Source: Mycolicibacterium aichiense
GTDB lineage: Bacteria > Actinomycetota > Actinomycetes > Mycobacteriales > Mycobacteriaceae
Length of the DNA stretch: 64,000 bases
Direction of reading: 5' to 3'
Assembly (NCBI RefSeq): GCF_010726245.1
Contig: NZ_AP022561.1
Location: 5,642,001-5,706,000 of the forward strand
The notes under the pieces are model-generated. The model was not told where the DNA came from. It made no database searches and worked only from the letters and a program-made list of their open reading frames with translations. Positions 28,869 through 37,217 of the stretch are shown here, in pieces. Made by a program: the position numbers and the translations under genes. The number at the start of each line of letters is the position of its first letter. Positions within the stretch are counted from its first letter, which is position 1.

Positions 28869-30563
28869 TCACAGCACGCTCAGGGCCGCCGCGCGGGCGT
28901 CGGCCGCACTTGCCGTGGTCAGCACAGCGGCGGCGGCGTCACGACATTGCTGCAGCGTGACCGAGGCGAGCTTGGCGCCGACACCGGTCACCGCAGCGGC
29001 AGCCGCCGACAGCGAGGTGATGCCGAGACCGGCCAGCACGCATGCCAGCAACGGATCGGCGGCCGCTTCGCCGCAGACCCCCACCGGTTTGCCCCTAGTG
29101 GCGCCGGCGCGGGCGGTCTGGGCGACCAGGGCCAGCACCCCCGGCTGCCACGGATCGGTCAGCGTCGCCAGCTCGGCCGACATCCGATCGGCCGCCATCG
29201 TGTACTGGGCCAGGTCGTTGGTGCCGATCGACAGGAACTCGACGTGGTCCAGGATGTGCTCGGCCAGCAGCGCGGCGGCCGGCACCTCGATCATCACGCC
29301 GGGCACCAGGCCTCGCCCGCGAGCCCGGTCGGCGAATCGCTTGGCCTCGTCCGGGGTCGCGATCATCGGCGCCATCACCCACGGGGCACTGCCGGTCTGC
29401 TCGGCGGCCAGCGCGATCGCGTCGAGCTGGCGCTCGAGGACCTCGGGATGGAGGGCCTCGATCCGGATACCGCGAACGCCCAGCGCAGGGTTGGCCTCGT
29501 CGGGATGGCCGACGAACTTCAGCGGCTTGTCGGATCCGGCGTCCAGGGTGCGGATGACGACCTTGCGTCCGGCGAACGCATCGAGCACCTCGCCGTAGAT
29601 GGCGGCCTGCTCCTCGACGGTCGGCTCGGTGTCGGTGTTGAGGAAGCACAGTTCGGTGCGGAACAGCCCGATGCCCTCAGCCGGGGTTTCGCGGGCGGCG
29701 CGCGCGGCCGAACCGTCCTGCACGTTGGCCAGGATCGCCACCGGATGGCCGTCGGCGGTGGCACCGGGACCGCTCCAGCCGGCCATCGCGGCGTTCGCGG
29801 CCTCGGCAGCCTCGACGGCCGCAGCAGCCTCGGCGGGGTCCGGTGAGACGGCGATGGTGCCGCTGGTCCCGTCGATGAGGACATCGGTGCCCGCCGCCAG
29901 CTCGTCGAGGCCGTGCACGGCGACCACACACGGGATACCGAGCTGGCGGGCGATGATCGCGGTGTGGCTGGTCGGCCCGCCCAAGGTGGTGGCCAAGCCG
30001 ACGACGAGAGCCGGATCCAGTCCTGCGGTGTCGGCCGGGGCCAGGTCTTCCGCGCAGAGGATGGCGGGGTGGTCCGGCACCGGCACACCGGGTTCGGGCA
30101 GGCCGCTCAGTTCGGCGATCACCCGGTCGCGGATGTCGCGCAGGTCGGTGACACGTTCGGCCATGAGTCCGCCCATCTTGGTGAACATGTCGACGAACTG
30201 GGCCACCGCCTCGGCGGTGGCGCGCACCGCAGGCGTGCCGTCCTTGATGCGTTTCTCCGCCGCGCCCAGCCAGGCCCGGTCTTGGGCCAACATCGCGGTG
30301 GCGGCCAGCACCTCCGAGGCGGCGCCCGTCGCGAGGGCGGCGCGTGCGCGCAACCGGTCGGCGACGGCGGACGCGGCGGCGGTGAACCGAGCGGCCTCGG
30401 GATCTCGCTGTGCTTCACCGATCTGTTCGCCGGAGTCGAGTTCCTCGACCGAGGGTGCGCGGCCGGGCCGGATGACCGGTGCATAGCGAACACCGGGGAC
30501 CACCGGAACGCCGCGCAGCACCTGTCCGGCACCGAGTGAGGTAGGCGTGGAGGAAACGGTCAT
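28869..30563 (-). CDS. ptsI: PTS enzyme I (phosphoenolpyruvate-protein phosphotransferase)
   Basis: 564 residues, full length. ATG at 30563 is chosen because a TAACGT box ends 7 nt before it (leaderless). The HPr-binding helical domain is about 30-150. The phospho-His swivel motif GGPTSHTAIIARQLGIPCVV is near residue 190. The C-terminal PEP-binding barrel has GLFRTELCF, MIEVPAAALLAEHI and FLSIGTNDLAQYTMAADR, with Cys in GVCGEAAAD. It takes phosphate from PEP to HPr (ptsH, here 4 kb away). Divergent from the fruR-fruK-fruA-ptsH operon. Confidence 0.97.
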   Translation of the reverse strand: MTVSSTPTSLGAGQVLRGVPVVPGVRYAPVIRPGRAPSVEELDSGEQIGEAQRDPEAARFTAAASAVADRLRARAALATGAASEVLAATAMLAQDRAWLGAAEKRIKDGTPAVRATAEAVAQFVDMFTKMGGLMAERVTDLRDIRDRVIAELSGLPEPGVPVPDHPAILCAEDLAPADTAGLDPALVVGLATTLGGPTSHTAIIARQLGIPCVVAVHGLDELAAGTDVLIDGTSGTIAVSPDPAEAAAAVEAAEAANAAMAGWSGPGATADGHPVAILANVQDGSAARAARETPAEGIGLFRTELCFLNTDTEPTVEEQAAIYGEVLDAFAGRKVVIRTLDAGSDKPLKFVGHPDEANPALGVRGIRIEALHPEVLERQLDAIALAAEQTGSAPWVMAPMIATPDEAKRFADRARGRGLVPGVMIEVPAAALLAEHILDHVEFLSIGTNDLAQYTMAADRMSAELATLTDPWQPGVLALVAQTARAGATRGKPVGVCGEAAADPLLACVLAGLGITSLSAAAAAVTGVGAKLASVTLQQCRDAAAAVLTTASAADARAAALSVL

Positions 30564-30570
30564 GTGAACT

Positions 30571-30616
30571 ACGTTACAACAATCCATTGACAAGTCAACA
30601 CGATCGGGAGTAAAAC
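30571..30616. promoter_or_regulatory. Bidirectional ptsI/fruR promoter with palindrome TTGAC-AA-GTCAA
   Basis: The perfect palindrome at 30587-30598 supplies a -35 in both directions: TTGACA for the plus strand and TTGACT for the minus strand. For ptsI the -10 box TAACGT lies at 30571-30576, 16 bp from its -35 and 7 nt before the ATG. For fruR a TAAAAC box lies at about 30611-30616, 18 bp from TTGACA. A DeoR-type repressor on this palindrome would silence both operons. Confidence 0.6.
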
Positions 30617-30666
30617 AACACATATCAACATCCAATATGGCGCTTAGCCCACACAAACGGAGAATC

Positions 30667-31446
30667 GTGTACCCGGAGGAACGTCAGCAGGCGATCGCGG
30701 ACCGAGTGCTGTCCCAGGGACGGGTGTCGGTCGCCGAACTCGCCCAGACCTACGACGTCACCACCGAGACCGTCCGCCGGGATCTGGCTGCCCTCGACCG
30801 GGCCGGTGTGCTGCGACGCGTACACGGCGGCGCGGTCCCGGTGCGGGCCCTGCACGTGGTGGAGCCCGGGGTCGACGAACGGGAGACCACCCGCGCCGAG
30901 CACAAGGAGGCCATCGCCCGGGCCGCGGTCGATTTCCTCCCGCTGTCCGGGGCCACCGTGCTGTTCGACGCCGGCACCACCACCGCCCGGGTGGCGGCGA
31001 TGCTGCCTGCCGATCGAGAACTGGTGGTGGTGACCAATTCCGTACCGATCGCCGCGCGGCTGGCCGCCATGCCGTCGGTGAACCTGCAGCTGCTGGGCGG
31101 GCGGGTCCGAGGCCTGACCCAGGCCGCCGTCGGCGAACCGGTTCTGCGCACCCTCGACGCACTTCGGGTGGACATCGCGTTCATCGGCGCCAACGGCGTC
31201 ACCGTGGGCCACGGCCTGTCCACCCCCGACAGCGACGAGGCAGCGGTCAAACGCGCAATGGTGCGCTGCGCCAACTACGTCGTGGTGCTGGCCGATTCGT
31301 CGAAGATCGGCCGGGAGGAGTTCGTCAGCTTCGCCTCGATCGACCACGTCGACGCCCTGATCACCGATCCGGAGATCACCGCCGCCGACCGGGCCGCACT
31401 GACCGAGCGGGGCGTCGAAGTCGTCCTGGCAGGAGGGGAATCATGA
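30667..31446 (+). CDS. DeoR/GlpR-family repressor of the fructose operon
   Basis: 259 residues from GTG at 30667, preceded by CGGAG; an ATG at 30637 lacks a ribosome site. N-terminal DeoR HTH: RQQAIADRVLSQGRVSVAELAQTYDVTTETVRRDLAALD. The C-terminal sugar-phosphate sensor domain has DAGTTTARVA, TNSVPIAARL, GGRVR and FIGANGVT. It overlaps fruK by ATGA, so it most likely senses fructose-1-phosphate and controls the divergent promoter upstream. Confidence 0.93.
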   Translation: MYPEERQQAIADRVLSQGRVSVAELAQTYDVTTETVRRDLAALDRAGVLRRVHGGAVPVRALHVVEPGVDERETTRAEHKEAIARAAVDFLPLSGATVLFDAGTTTARVAAMLPADRELVVVTNSVPIAARLAAMPSVNLQLLGGRVRGLTQAAVGEPVLRTLDALRVDIAFIGANGVTVGHGLSTPDSDEAAVKRAMVRCANYVVVLADSSKIGREEFVSFASIDHVDALITDPEITAADRAALTERGVEVVLAGGES

Positions 31447-32420
31447 TCGTCACCGTCACGCCCAACCCGAGCATCGACCGGACGGTGACCCTGCCGACGC
31501 CCCTGGTCCGCGGCGCCGTGCACCGCGTGCAATCGGTGACCACCGAACCCGGCGGCAAGGGTGTCAATGTCGCGCGGGCACTGACACTTGCCGGGCTCGA
31601 CACCCTGGCCGTGCTGCCCGCCGCCCGCCACGATCCGCTTGTCACCGCGCTGCTGTCGTACGCCGTGCCGTTCTACGCGGTACCCATCGACGGCGGGGTC
31701 CGCACCAATCTCGCGATCACCGAATCAGACGGCACCACAACCAAAATCAACGAGCCCGGCGCGGCGATCGACGAGATCACGCTCGCGGCGCTGACCCAGG
31801 CGATTCTCGATCACGCCGCCGACGCGCGGTGGGTGGTGCTGTCGGGATCGCTGCCACCCGGCGTCCCCGATCACTGGTACGCCGACGTGGTGGCTCAATT
31901 GCAGGCCTACGACTGCAAGGTGGCGGTGGATACCTCCGACACGCCGCTGGCCGCGCTGGCCGCCAACTTCGGCACCGCTGCCCCCGATGTGATCAAGCCC
32001 AACTCCGAAGAGCTGGCCAGCCTGACCGGCGTCGATGCTCAGGCCTTGGAAGATGCTCTGGCCCAAGGCGATCCGGACCCGGTGGTGGCGGCCGCCCAGC
32101 AGCTGATCGACCGTGGCGCCAAGACGGTGCTCGCCACGCTGGGCGCCGCGGGCGCGCTGCTGGTGAACGACACCGGCAGCTGGCTGGCCTCCCCACCGCC
32201 GATCACACCCCGGAGCACTGTCGGCGCCGGCGACTCGTCCCTGGCGGGTTACGTCCGCGCCGACGTCGGTGGCGCCGAGGCGCCGGGGCGGCTGCAGATG
32301 GCCGTCGCGTACGGCAGCGCCGCTGCGGCACTTCCCGGTTCGGCGCTGCCGTCGCCGGCCCAGATCGATCTCGACGAGGTGGCGGTCACCTCGATATCGC
32401 CCTACCCCGCGCGCCCCTAA
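31443..32420 (+). CDS. fruK: 1-phosphofructokinase
   Basis: 325 residues, PfkB family. N-terminal MIVTVTPNPSIDRT, EPGGKGVNVARAL, and C-terminal STVGAGDSSLAGY containing the catalytic Asp (GAGD). It phosphorylates fructose-1-phosphate, the product of the PTS, to fructose-1,6-bisphosphate. Starts inside the regulator stop (ATGA) and precedes the permease gene by 16 bp. Confidence 0.96.
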   Translation: MIVTVTPNPSIDRTVTLPTPLVRGAVHRVQSVTTEPGGKGVNVARALTLAGLDTLAVLPAARHDPLVTALLSYAVPFYAVPIDGGVRTNLAITESDGTTTKINEPGAAIDEITLAALTQAILDHAADARWVVLSGSLPPGVPDHWYADVVAQLQAYDCKVAVDTSDTPLAALAANFGTAAPDVIKPNSEELASLTGVDAQALEDALAQGDPDPVVAAAQQLIDRGAKTVLATLGAAGALLVNDTGSWLASPPPITPRSTVGAGDSSLAGYVRADVGGAEAPGRLQMAVAYGSAAAALPGSALPSPAQIDLDEVAVTSISPYPARP

Positions 32421-32436
32421 ACCCCGAAAGGCCACC

Positions 32437-34431
32437 ATGACGAACTCCACGATCATCAGCACCGAATTGGTGCTGCTCGACGTCGACGCCGGATCGGACA
32501 AGGAATCGGTGATCGGGCGGCTCGCGAGCCGCCTTGCCGAGAGTGGCCGCGTCAGCGACGGCGCGGCACTGCAGGCCGCGGCCATGGCGCGCGAGGCGCA
32601 GTCGGCCACCGGGCTTCCCGGCGGTATCGCGATCCCGCACTGCCGATCGGCCGCGGTGAGCGCGCCGTCGATCGGATTCGCCAGGCTGGCACCGAAAGTC
32701 GACTTCGGCGCACCCGACGGCCCGGCGGATCTGGTATTCCTGATCGCCGCGCCGGACGGTGCCGGCGCCGAGCACATGAAGCTGCTGTCCAGCCTGGCAC
32801 GTGCGCTGGTGCGCCCCGACTTCGTGCAGTCGCTGCGCGACGCGAAGTCGGCCGAGGACGTCGTGGGCCTGGTCGACGGCGTGGTCAACCCCGACAGCGC
32901 CAAGCCCGCTGCCGCGCCGGCCGCCACAGCACCGGCCGCGCAAGCGAAGTCGATCATCGCCATCACCGCATGCCCGACCGGAATCGCGCACACCTACATG
33001 GCCGCCGATGCGCTCAAGCTGGCCGCCGAACGCGCAGGGGTGAACCTCACGGTGGAAACCCAGGGATCGTCGGGCAGCACCCCGGTGAGCGCGCAGACCA
33101 TCAGCGGCGCCGACGCCGTCATCTTCGCCACCGACGTCGGCGTCAAGGACCGGCAACGCTTCGCCGGCAAACCGGTGATCGCTTCCGGCGTCAAGCGGGC
33201 CATCAACGAACCCGACACGATGATCGCCGAAGCCGTTGCCGCCTCGGACAATCCGCAGGCCGCGCGAGTCGAGGGCAGCGCGGCCGCCGCCGACAGCGGC
33301 GCACCTGCCGGCGGAGTCGGCTGGGGAACCAGGATCCGGCAGATCCTGCTGACCGGCGTCAGCTACATGATCCCGTTCGTCGCCGCCGGCGGTCTCCTGA
33401 TCGCGCTGGGCTTCCTGTTCGCCGGCTACGACATCGCCAACACCCCGGACGGCGCCACCAAGTCGCTGGGCAACCTGATCGCCACTACCAACTCGCTGAC
33501 CAACCTGCCCAGCGGGGGCTTCACCCAGTATCTCGGTGCGGTGTTGTTCACCCTGGGCGGGCTGGCGTTCAGCTTCCTGGTCCCCGCACTGGCCGGTTAC
33601 ATCTCGTTCGCCATCGCCGACCGGCCCGGTATCGCACCGGGATTCACCGCCGGTGCGGTCGCGGTGTTCGTCGGCGGCGGCTTCATCGGCGGTATCGTCG
33701 GCGGCCTGATCGCCGGCTTCGCGGCACTGTGGATCAGCAAGGTGAACGTGCCGCAGTGGGCGCGCGGACTGATGCCGGTGGTGATCATCCCACTGGGCGC
33801 GTCGCTGGTGGTCGGCCTGCTGATGTTCCTGCTGCTGGGCCGCCCGCTGGCCGCGATCACTTCGGGGCTGACCAACTGGCTCAACGGCCTCACCGGAGCC
33901 TCGGTGATTCTGCTCGGCGTGATCCTCGGCCTGATGATGTGCTTCGACCTCGGCGGCCCGGTCAACAAGGCGGCCTACGCCTTCGCCACCGCCGGGCTCA
34001 ACGTCGCCGATCCCGCCTCGCTGCGGATCATGGCCGCGGTGATGGCCGCCGGCATGGTTCCGCCGCTGGCGATGGCACTGGCCACCACCATCCGGCCCGG
34101 CCTGTTCAGCGAACCTGAGCGCGAGAACGGCCGCGCCGCTTGGTTGTTGGGCGCCTCGTTCATCTCAGAGGGGGCGATCCCATTCGCTGCAGCCGATCCA
34201 CTGCGGGTCATCCCGTCGATGATGGCCGGCGGCGCCGTCACCGGCGCGCTGATCATGGCCTTCGACGTGACACTGAAGGCACCTCACGGCGGTATCTTCG
34301 TGTTCTTCGCGATCGGCAACCTGGTCTGGTTCCTGGTGGCGCTGGCCGCGGGCACCGCTGTCGGCGGGTTCGCCGTCGTCACCGCCAAGCAGTTCATCGG
34401 TAAGACGGCCGCCGCACCGGCGACCGCCTAG
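32437..34431 (+). CDS. fruA: PTS fructose transporter, fused EIIA-EIIB-EIIC
   Basis: 664 residues. EIIA (about 1-150) has the phospho-His in GGIAIPHCRS; EIIB (about 170-275) has the phospho-Cys in ITACPTGIAHTYMAADALK; EIIC (about 290-655) has eight or more helices, with LTGVSYMIPFVAAGGLLIALGF, GLMMCFDLGGPVNKAAY and FISEGAIPFAAADP. It imports fructose while phosphorylating it at C1. GAAAGG lies before the ATG at 32437. Domain order A-B-C is normal for actinobacterial FruA. Confidence 0.97.
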   Translation: MTNSTIISTELVLLDVDAGSDKESVIGRLASRLAESGRVSDGAALQAAAMAREAQSATGLPGGIAIPHCRSAAVSAPSIGFARLAPKVDFGAPDGPADLVFLIAAPDGAGAEHMKLLSSLARALVRPDFVQSLRDAKSAEDVVGLVDGVVNPDSAKPAAAPAATAPAAQAKSIIAITACPTGIAHTYMAADALKLAAERAGVNLTVETQGSSGSTPVSAQTISGADAVIFATDVGVKDRQRFAGKPVIASGVKRAINEPDTMIAEAVAASDNPQAARVEGSAAAADSGAPAGGVGWGTRIRQILLTGVSYMIPFVAAGGLLIALGFLFAGYDIANTPDGATKSLGNLIATTNSLTNLPSGGFTQYLGAVLFTLGGLAFSFLVPALAGYISFAIADRPGIAPGFTAGAVAVFVGGGFIGGIVGGLIAGFAALWISKVNVPQWARGLMPVVIIPLGASLVVGLLMFLLLGRPLAAITSGLTNWLNGLTGASVILLGVILGLMMCFDLGGPVNKAAYAFATAGLNVADPASLRIMAAVMAAGMVPPLAMALATTIRPGLFSEPERENGRAAWLLGASFISEGAIPFAAADPLRVIPSMMAGGAVTGALIMAFDVTLKAPHGGIFVFFAIGNLVWFLVALAAGTAVGGFAVVTAKQFIGKTAAAPATA

Positions 34432-34470
34432 TCAACGAAGTTCGAGAAACGAAACAAACAAAGGAGTCTC

Positions 34471-34728
34471 ATGCACACCAAGACCGTCATCGTCGGCTCG
34501 GCGATCGGATTGCACGCCCGCCCCGCCGCGATCATCTCGGAAGCCGCTGTCAACGCCGGGGTTCCGGTGACCCTGGCGGTGGACGGTGGCGAGCCGGTGG
34601 ACGCCGGATCGGCATTGATGATCATGACCCTGGGCGCGGGTAACGGCGCGCAGGTGACCGTCGCCTCCGAGGACGAGGCCGCCTGCAAGGCGATCGCCGA
34701 GCTGGTGCAGCAAGACCTCGACGCCTGA
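34471..34728 (+). CDS. ptsH: PTS phosphocarrier HPr
   Basis: 85 residues, full length. Phospho-His in IGLHARPAA (His15 equivalent); the Ser46 region is present as AGSALMIMTLG. AAAGGAG upstream. Carries phosphate from enzyme I to EIIA of the fructose permease. Last gene of the fruR-fruK-fruA-ptsH operon. Confidence 0.96.
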   Translation: MHTKTVIVGSAIGLHARPAAIISEAAVNAGVPVTLAVDGGEPVDAGSALMIMTLGAGNGAQVTVASEDEAACKAIAELVQQDLDA

Positions 34729-34747
34729 TCCAGCTGTCCCTTTCGAT

Positions 34748-34779
34748 TCACGCGTTCTGAACGTCACGCGTTCTGAACG
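34748..34779. repeat. 16-bp perfect tandem duplication at the end of the MBL-rhodanese gene
   Basis: tcacgcgttctgaacg occurs at 34748-34763 and again at 34764-34779. The second copy contains the stop and last codons of the minus-strand gene; the first is a copy beyond the stop. Looks like a replication-slippage duplication. Confidence 0.85.
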
Positions 34780-36140
34780 ACGGTGTCCCACGCGGCGTAA
34801 CCGCCGAGCAGATCACTGACGTCATCGAATCCGCGCTTGCGGAGCAGGCTGGCCGCGACCGAGGAGCGGTAGCCGCCGGCGCAGTAGACGACGGTGGGCT
34901 TGTGCGGGTCGAGCTCGCCGACCCGGTCGGGAAGCTGGCCCACCGGGATGTTGACGGCGCCACTCACCATTCCGGCGGCCGCTTCGCCCGGATTGCGGAC
35001 GTCGACCAGCTGCTCCGGCACCTCGGCCAGCCGGTCGCCGAGGCCGCTGGCGGTCAGCCGAGAGGCCACCTCGACGTCGTCGCGATGGGTGAACATCACC
35101 TCGTACGGCTCGGCGAGGTAGCCGACGACACGGTCGAAACCGATTCGGGCCAACCGGTTCTTACCCTCCAACTCCTGGCCCGGCTCCGTCATCAACACGA
35201 TGTCGATGTCGGGTTTGACCACAGAGCCGGCGAATTCCGCGTACCGGCCGCCCAATCCGATGTTGACGGCGCCGCGCAGGTGGCCCAACGCGAACTCCTC
35301 GGGAGCACGTCCGTCGACCAGGGTGGCTCCGGCCGCCACCGCCGCGCGCACCTCGGCGTAGGTCATCGCGCGCGGTGGTTTCGTCTCGTCCAGCAGGTCG
35401 CGGTCCTTGCGGTTGAGGATGGCGTCGTAGACGAAGTAGCCCGGTGCGGGCGGCTGGTTCGCGGTGACGAGGTCCAAGAAGGTCGCCTTGTCGGGGGCCC
35501 GCAGTGCGTAGTTGGTCATCCGCTGCTCACCCATGGTCGACCACAGATCCGTCGAAAGGTTCTTGCCGCAGGCCGATCCCGCACCGTGGGCGGGGTAGAC
35601 CCGGGTGGCGTCGGGCAACGTCATCAACTTGTCGTGCAGAGAGTCGTAGAGCTTGTCGGCGAGCTCCTCGCGACTGAATCCGATGGATGCCAGCAGGTCG
35701 GGACGCCCGACATCGCCGATGAACAACGTGTCGCCGGTCAGCACGCCGTACGGCTCGGTGTCGACGGAATGCTCATAGAGCACGATGCTCAACGACTCGG
35801 GGGTGTGCCCCGGGGTGTGCAGAAACTCCAACTGCACGTCGCCCAGGGAGTAGCGCTCGCCGTCGGCGACGCCCATGACGTCGAATTCGGGTTCGGCGAC
35901 CGAGGAGTAGACGATCGTCGCGCCGGTGGCCTTGGCCAGTTCCAGGTGACCGGACAGGAAGTCGGCGTGAAAGTGGGTCTCGATGACGAGCTCGATTCGC
36001 ATGCCGAGTTCTTCTGCGTCAGAGAGATATTCGGAGGTGTCGCGTTGCGGATCGACGACCACGGCTCGGCCGGTGGATTCGTCACCGATCAGGTAGGACG
36101 CGTGTGACAGGCAGTCCAGGTAGTACTGGATGAATTTCAT
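34764..36140 (-). CDS. Metallo-beta-lactamase/double-rhodanese protein (persulfide dioxygenase-like)
   Basis: 458 residues; AAAGGAA before the ATG. The MBL domain (1-250) has THFHADFLSGH, HTPGHTPES and GDTLFIGDVGRPDL, the ETHE1-like glutathione/mycothiol-persulfide dioxygenase pattern. Rhodanese domain 1 (about 265-355) lacks a Cys at its active loop (MTEPGQEL), so it looks inactive. Rhodanese domain 2 (about 365-455) has the active Cys in VVYCAGGYRSS. It should oxidise persulfide sulfur to sulfite/thiosulfate. It follows the TauE/SafE exporter by 23 bp, a standard sulfide-detoxification pairing. Confidence 0.93.
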   Translation of the reverse strand: MKFIQYYLDCLSHASYLIGDESTGRAVVVDPQRDTSEYLSDAEELGMRIELVIETHFHADFLSGHLELAKATGATIVYSSVAEPEFDVMGVADGERYSLGDVQLEFLHTPGHTPESLSIVLYEHSVDTEPYGVLTGDTLFIGDVGRPDLLASIGFSREELADKLYDSLHDKLMTLPDATRVYPAHGAGSACGKNLSTDLWSTMGEQRMTNYALRAPDKATFLDLVTANQPPAPGYFVYDAILNRKDRDLLDETKPPRAMTYAEVRAAVAAGATLVDGRAPEEFALGHLRGAVNIGLGGRYAEFAGSVVKPDIDIVLMTEPGQELEGKNRLARIGFDRVVGYLAEPYEVMFTHRDDVEVASRLTASGLGDRLAEVPEQLVDVRNPGEAAAGMVSGAVNIPVGQLPDRVGELDPHKPTVVYCAGGYRSSVAASLLRKRGFDDVSDLLGGYAAWDTVVQNA

Positions 36141-36163
36141 TTCGGTTCCTTTCTCCGGGACGA

Positions 36164-37048
36164 TCAGGTGGTGCCGGCCGCGGCGGTGGGCCGGGCCAGC
36201 AGACCGTGCAGGGGACACGCGGCAATGTGGTTGCACGCGAACATGAATGCGGGCACAAGTCCGGTCAGTGCGATGCCCACGTAGCCGACGATCGGATCGA
36301 GCTGCTCGCCGAGGATGACCGAGGCCATGATCAGGACGAACCAGCCGAACCCCTTGCGGAGTACCTCGGGGTTGACCTTGGCGGCGAACCTCGATCCGAC
36401 CAGTGCGCCGACGACGGCCGCGGCGGTCACCATCAGCGCCATGGTCCAATCGATCTGCACGACCGACAGGTAGCCGGCCAAGCCCGCGAATGAGTTCATC
36501 GCGATGACCGCCAGCGACGTACCCACAGCGGCCGGCATCGCCAGCCCGCCCAGCAGCACGAGTGCGGGAACCACCAGGAATCCGCCACCGGCACCGACGG
36601 TTCCCGTGACCAGTCCCAACGCGAGCCCCAGGGCAGCGGTCCTGGCGAGCAGCGCTACGCCGGTGTGCGCAGTAGCGGTGGGCGTCTTGCGGCCGCGCAG
36701 CATCGCGACGGCGGTGACCACCATGATCACCGCGAACGCCACGAGCAGCGCATCGCCGGGGATGAAACGGGTCAGCTGGCCGCCGCTGTACGCGCCCACC
36801 ATGGAGGTGGCGCCGAACAGCAGGGCGGTCCGCCACTGCACCCGACCGGCGCGCGCATGTGAGACGGCTCCCACGGCACTGGTCACGCCGACCACCAACA
36901 GCGACGTCGCGATGGCATGTTTGGCGTCCATGCCGGCCACGTAGGCCAGCAGCGGCACCGTGAGGATCGAACCGCCGCCGCCGAGCAGGCCCAACGAGAC
37001 GCCGACCGCAATCGCCAGTGCCACCGTCAACGCCAACATCACAGTCAC
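36164..37048 (-). CDS. TauE/SafE-family sulfite/anion exporter
   Basis: 294 residues, eight or so helices. Two inverted family repeats begin with LGLLGGGGSILTVPLLAY and GTVGAGGGFLVVPALVLLGG. GTG at 37048 has GGAAGG 5 nt upstream; an ATG 9 bp further in is possible. With the MBL-rhodanese partner it would export sulfite made from persulfides. Two ATACC-N6-GGTAT operators lie just upstream. Confidence 0.92.
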   Translation of the reverse strand: MTVMLALTVALAIAVGVSLGLLGGGGSILTVPLLAYVAGMDAKHAIATSLLVVGVTSAVGAVSHARAGRVQWRTALLFGATSMVGAYSGGQLTRFIPGDALLVAFAVIMVVTAVAMLRGRKTPTATAHTGVALLARTAALGLALGLVTGTVGAGGGFLVVPALVLLGGLAMPAAVGTSLAVIAMNSFAGLAGYLSVVQIDWTMALMVTAAAVVGALVGSRFAAKVNPEVLRKGFGWFVLIMASVILGEQLDPIVGYVGIALTGLVPAFMFACNHIAACPLHGLLARPTAAAGTT

Positions 37049-37062
37049 CGGTCCTTCCCGAG

Positions 37063-37113
37063 ATATACCATGGGGGGTATATAGGACCTTACGGTATATA
37101 CCCCCAGCGGTAT
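37063..37113. promoter_or_regulatory. Paired operators ATACC-N6-GGTAT upstream of the sulfur operon
   Basis: Site A is at 37063-37082 (ATATACC-N6-GGTATAT, perfect seven-base arms). Site B is at 37098-37113 (ATACC-N6-GGTAT). Their centres are about 33 bp apart, near three helical turns. A self-complementary GGTATATACC lies at 37093-37102. The architecture resembles sites of CsoR-family persulfide sensors (CstR), or ArsR-type BigR/SqrR as an alternative. No regulator of either family is encoded next to it. Confidence 0.6.
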
Positions 37114-37217
37114 GTGCAAGAGGGCTGTGTCACACGCCGGCGGGCGGGATCTATCAGGTCAGCGGATGTCGCTCGGCAAGCCACCCTGAGCAGTCCGCGA
37201 TGTGGGCCCGACCCGGT

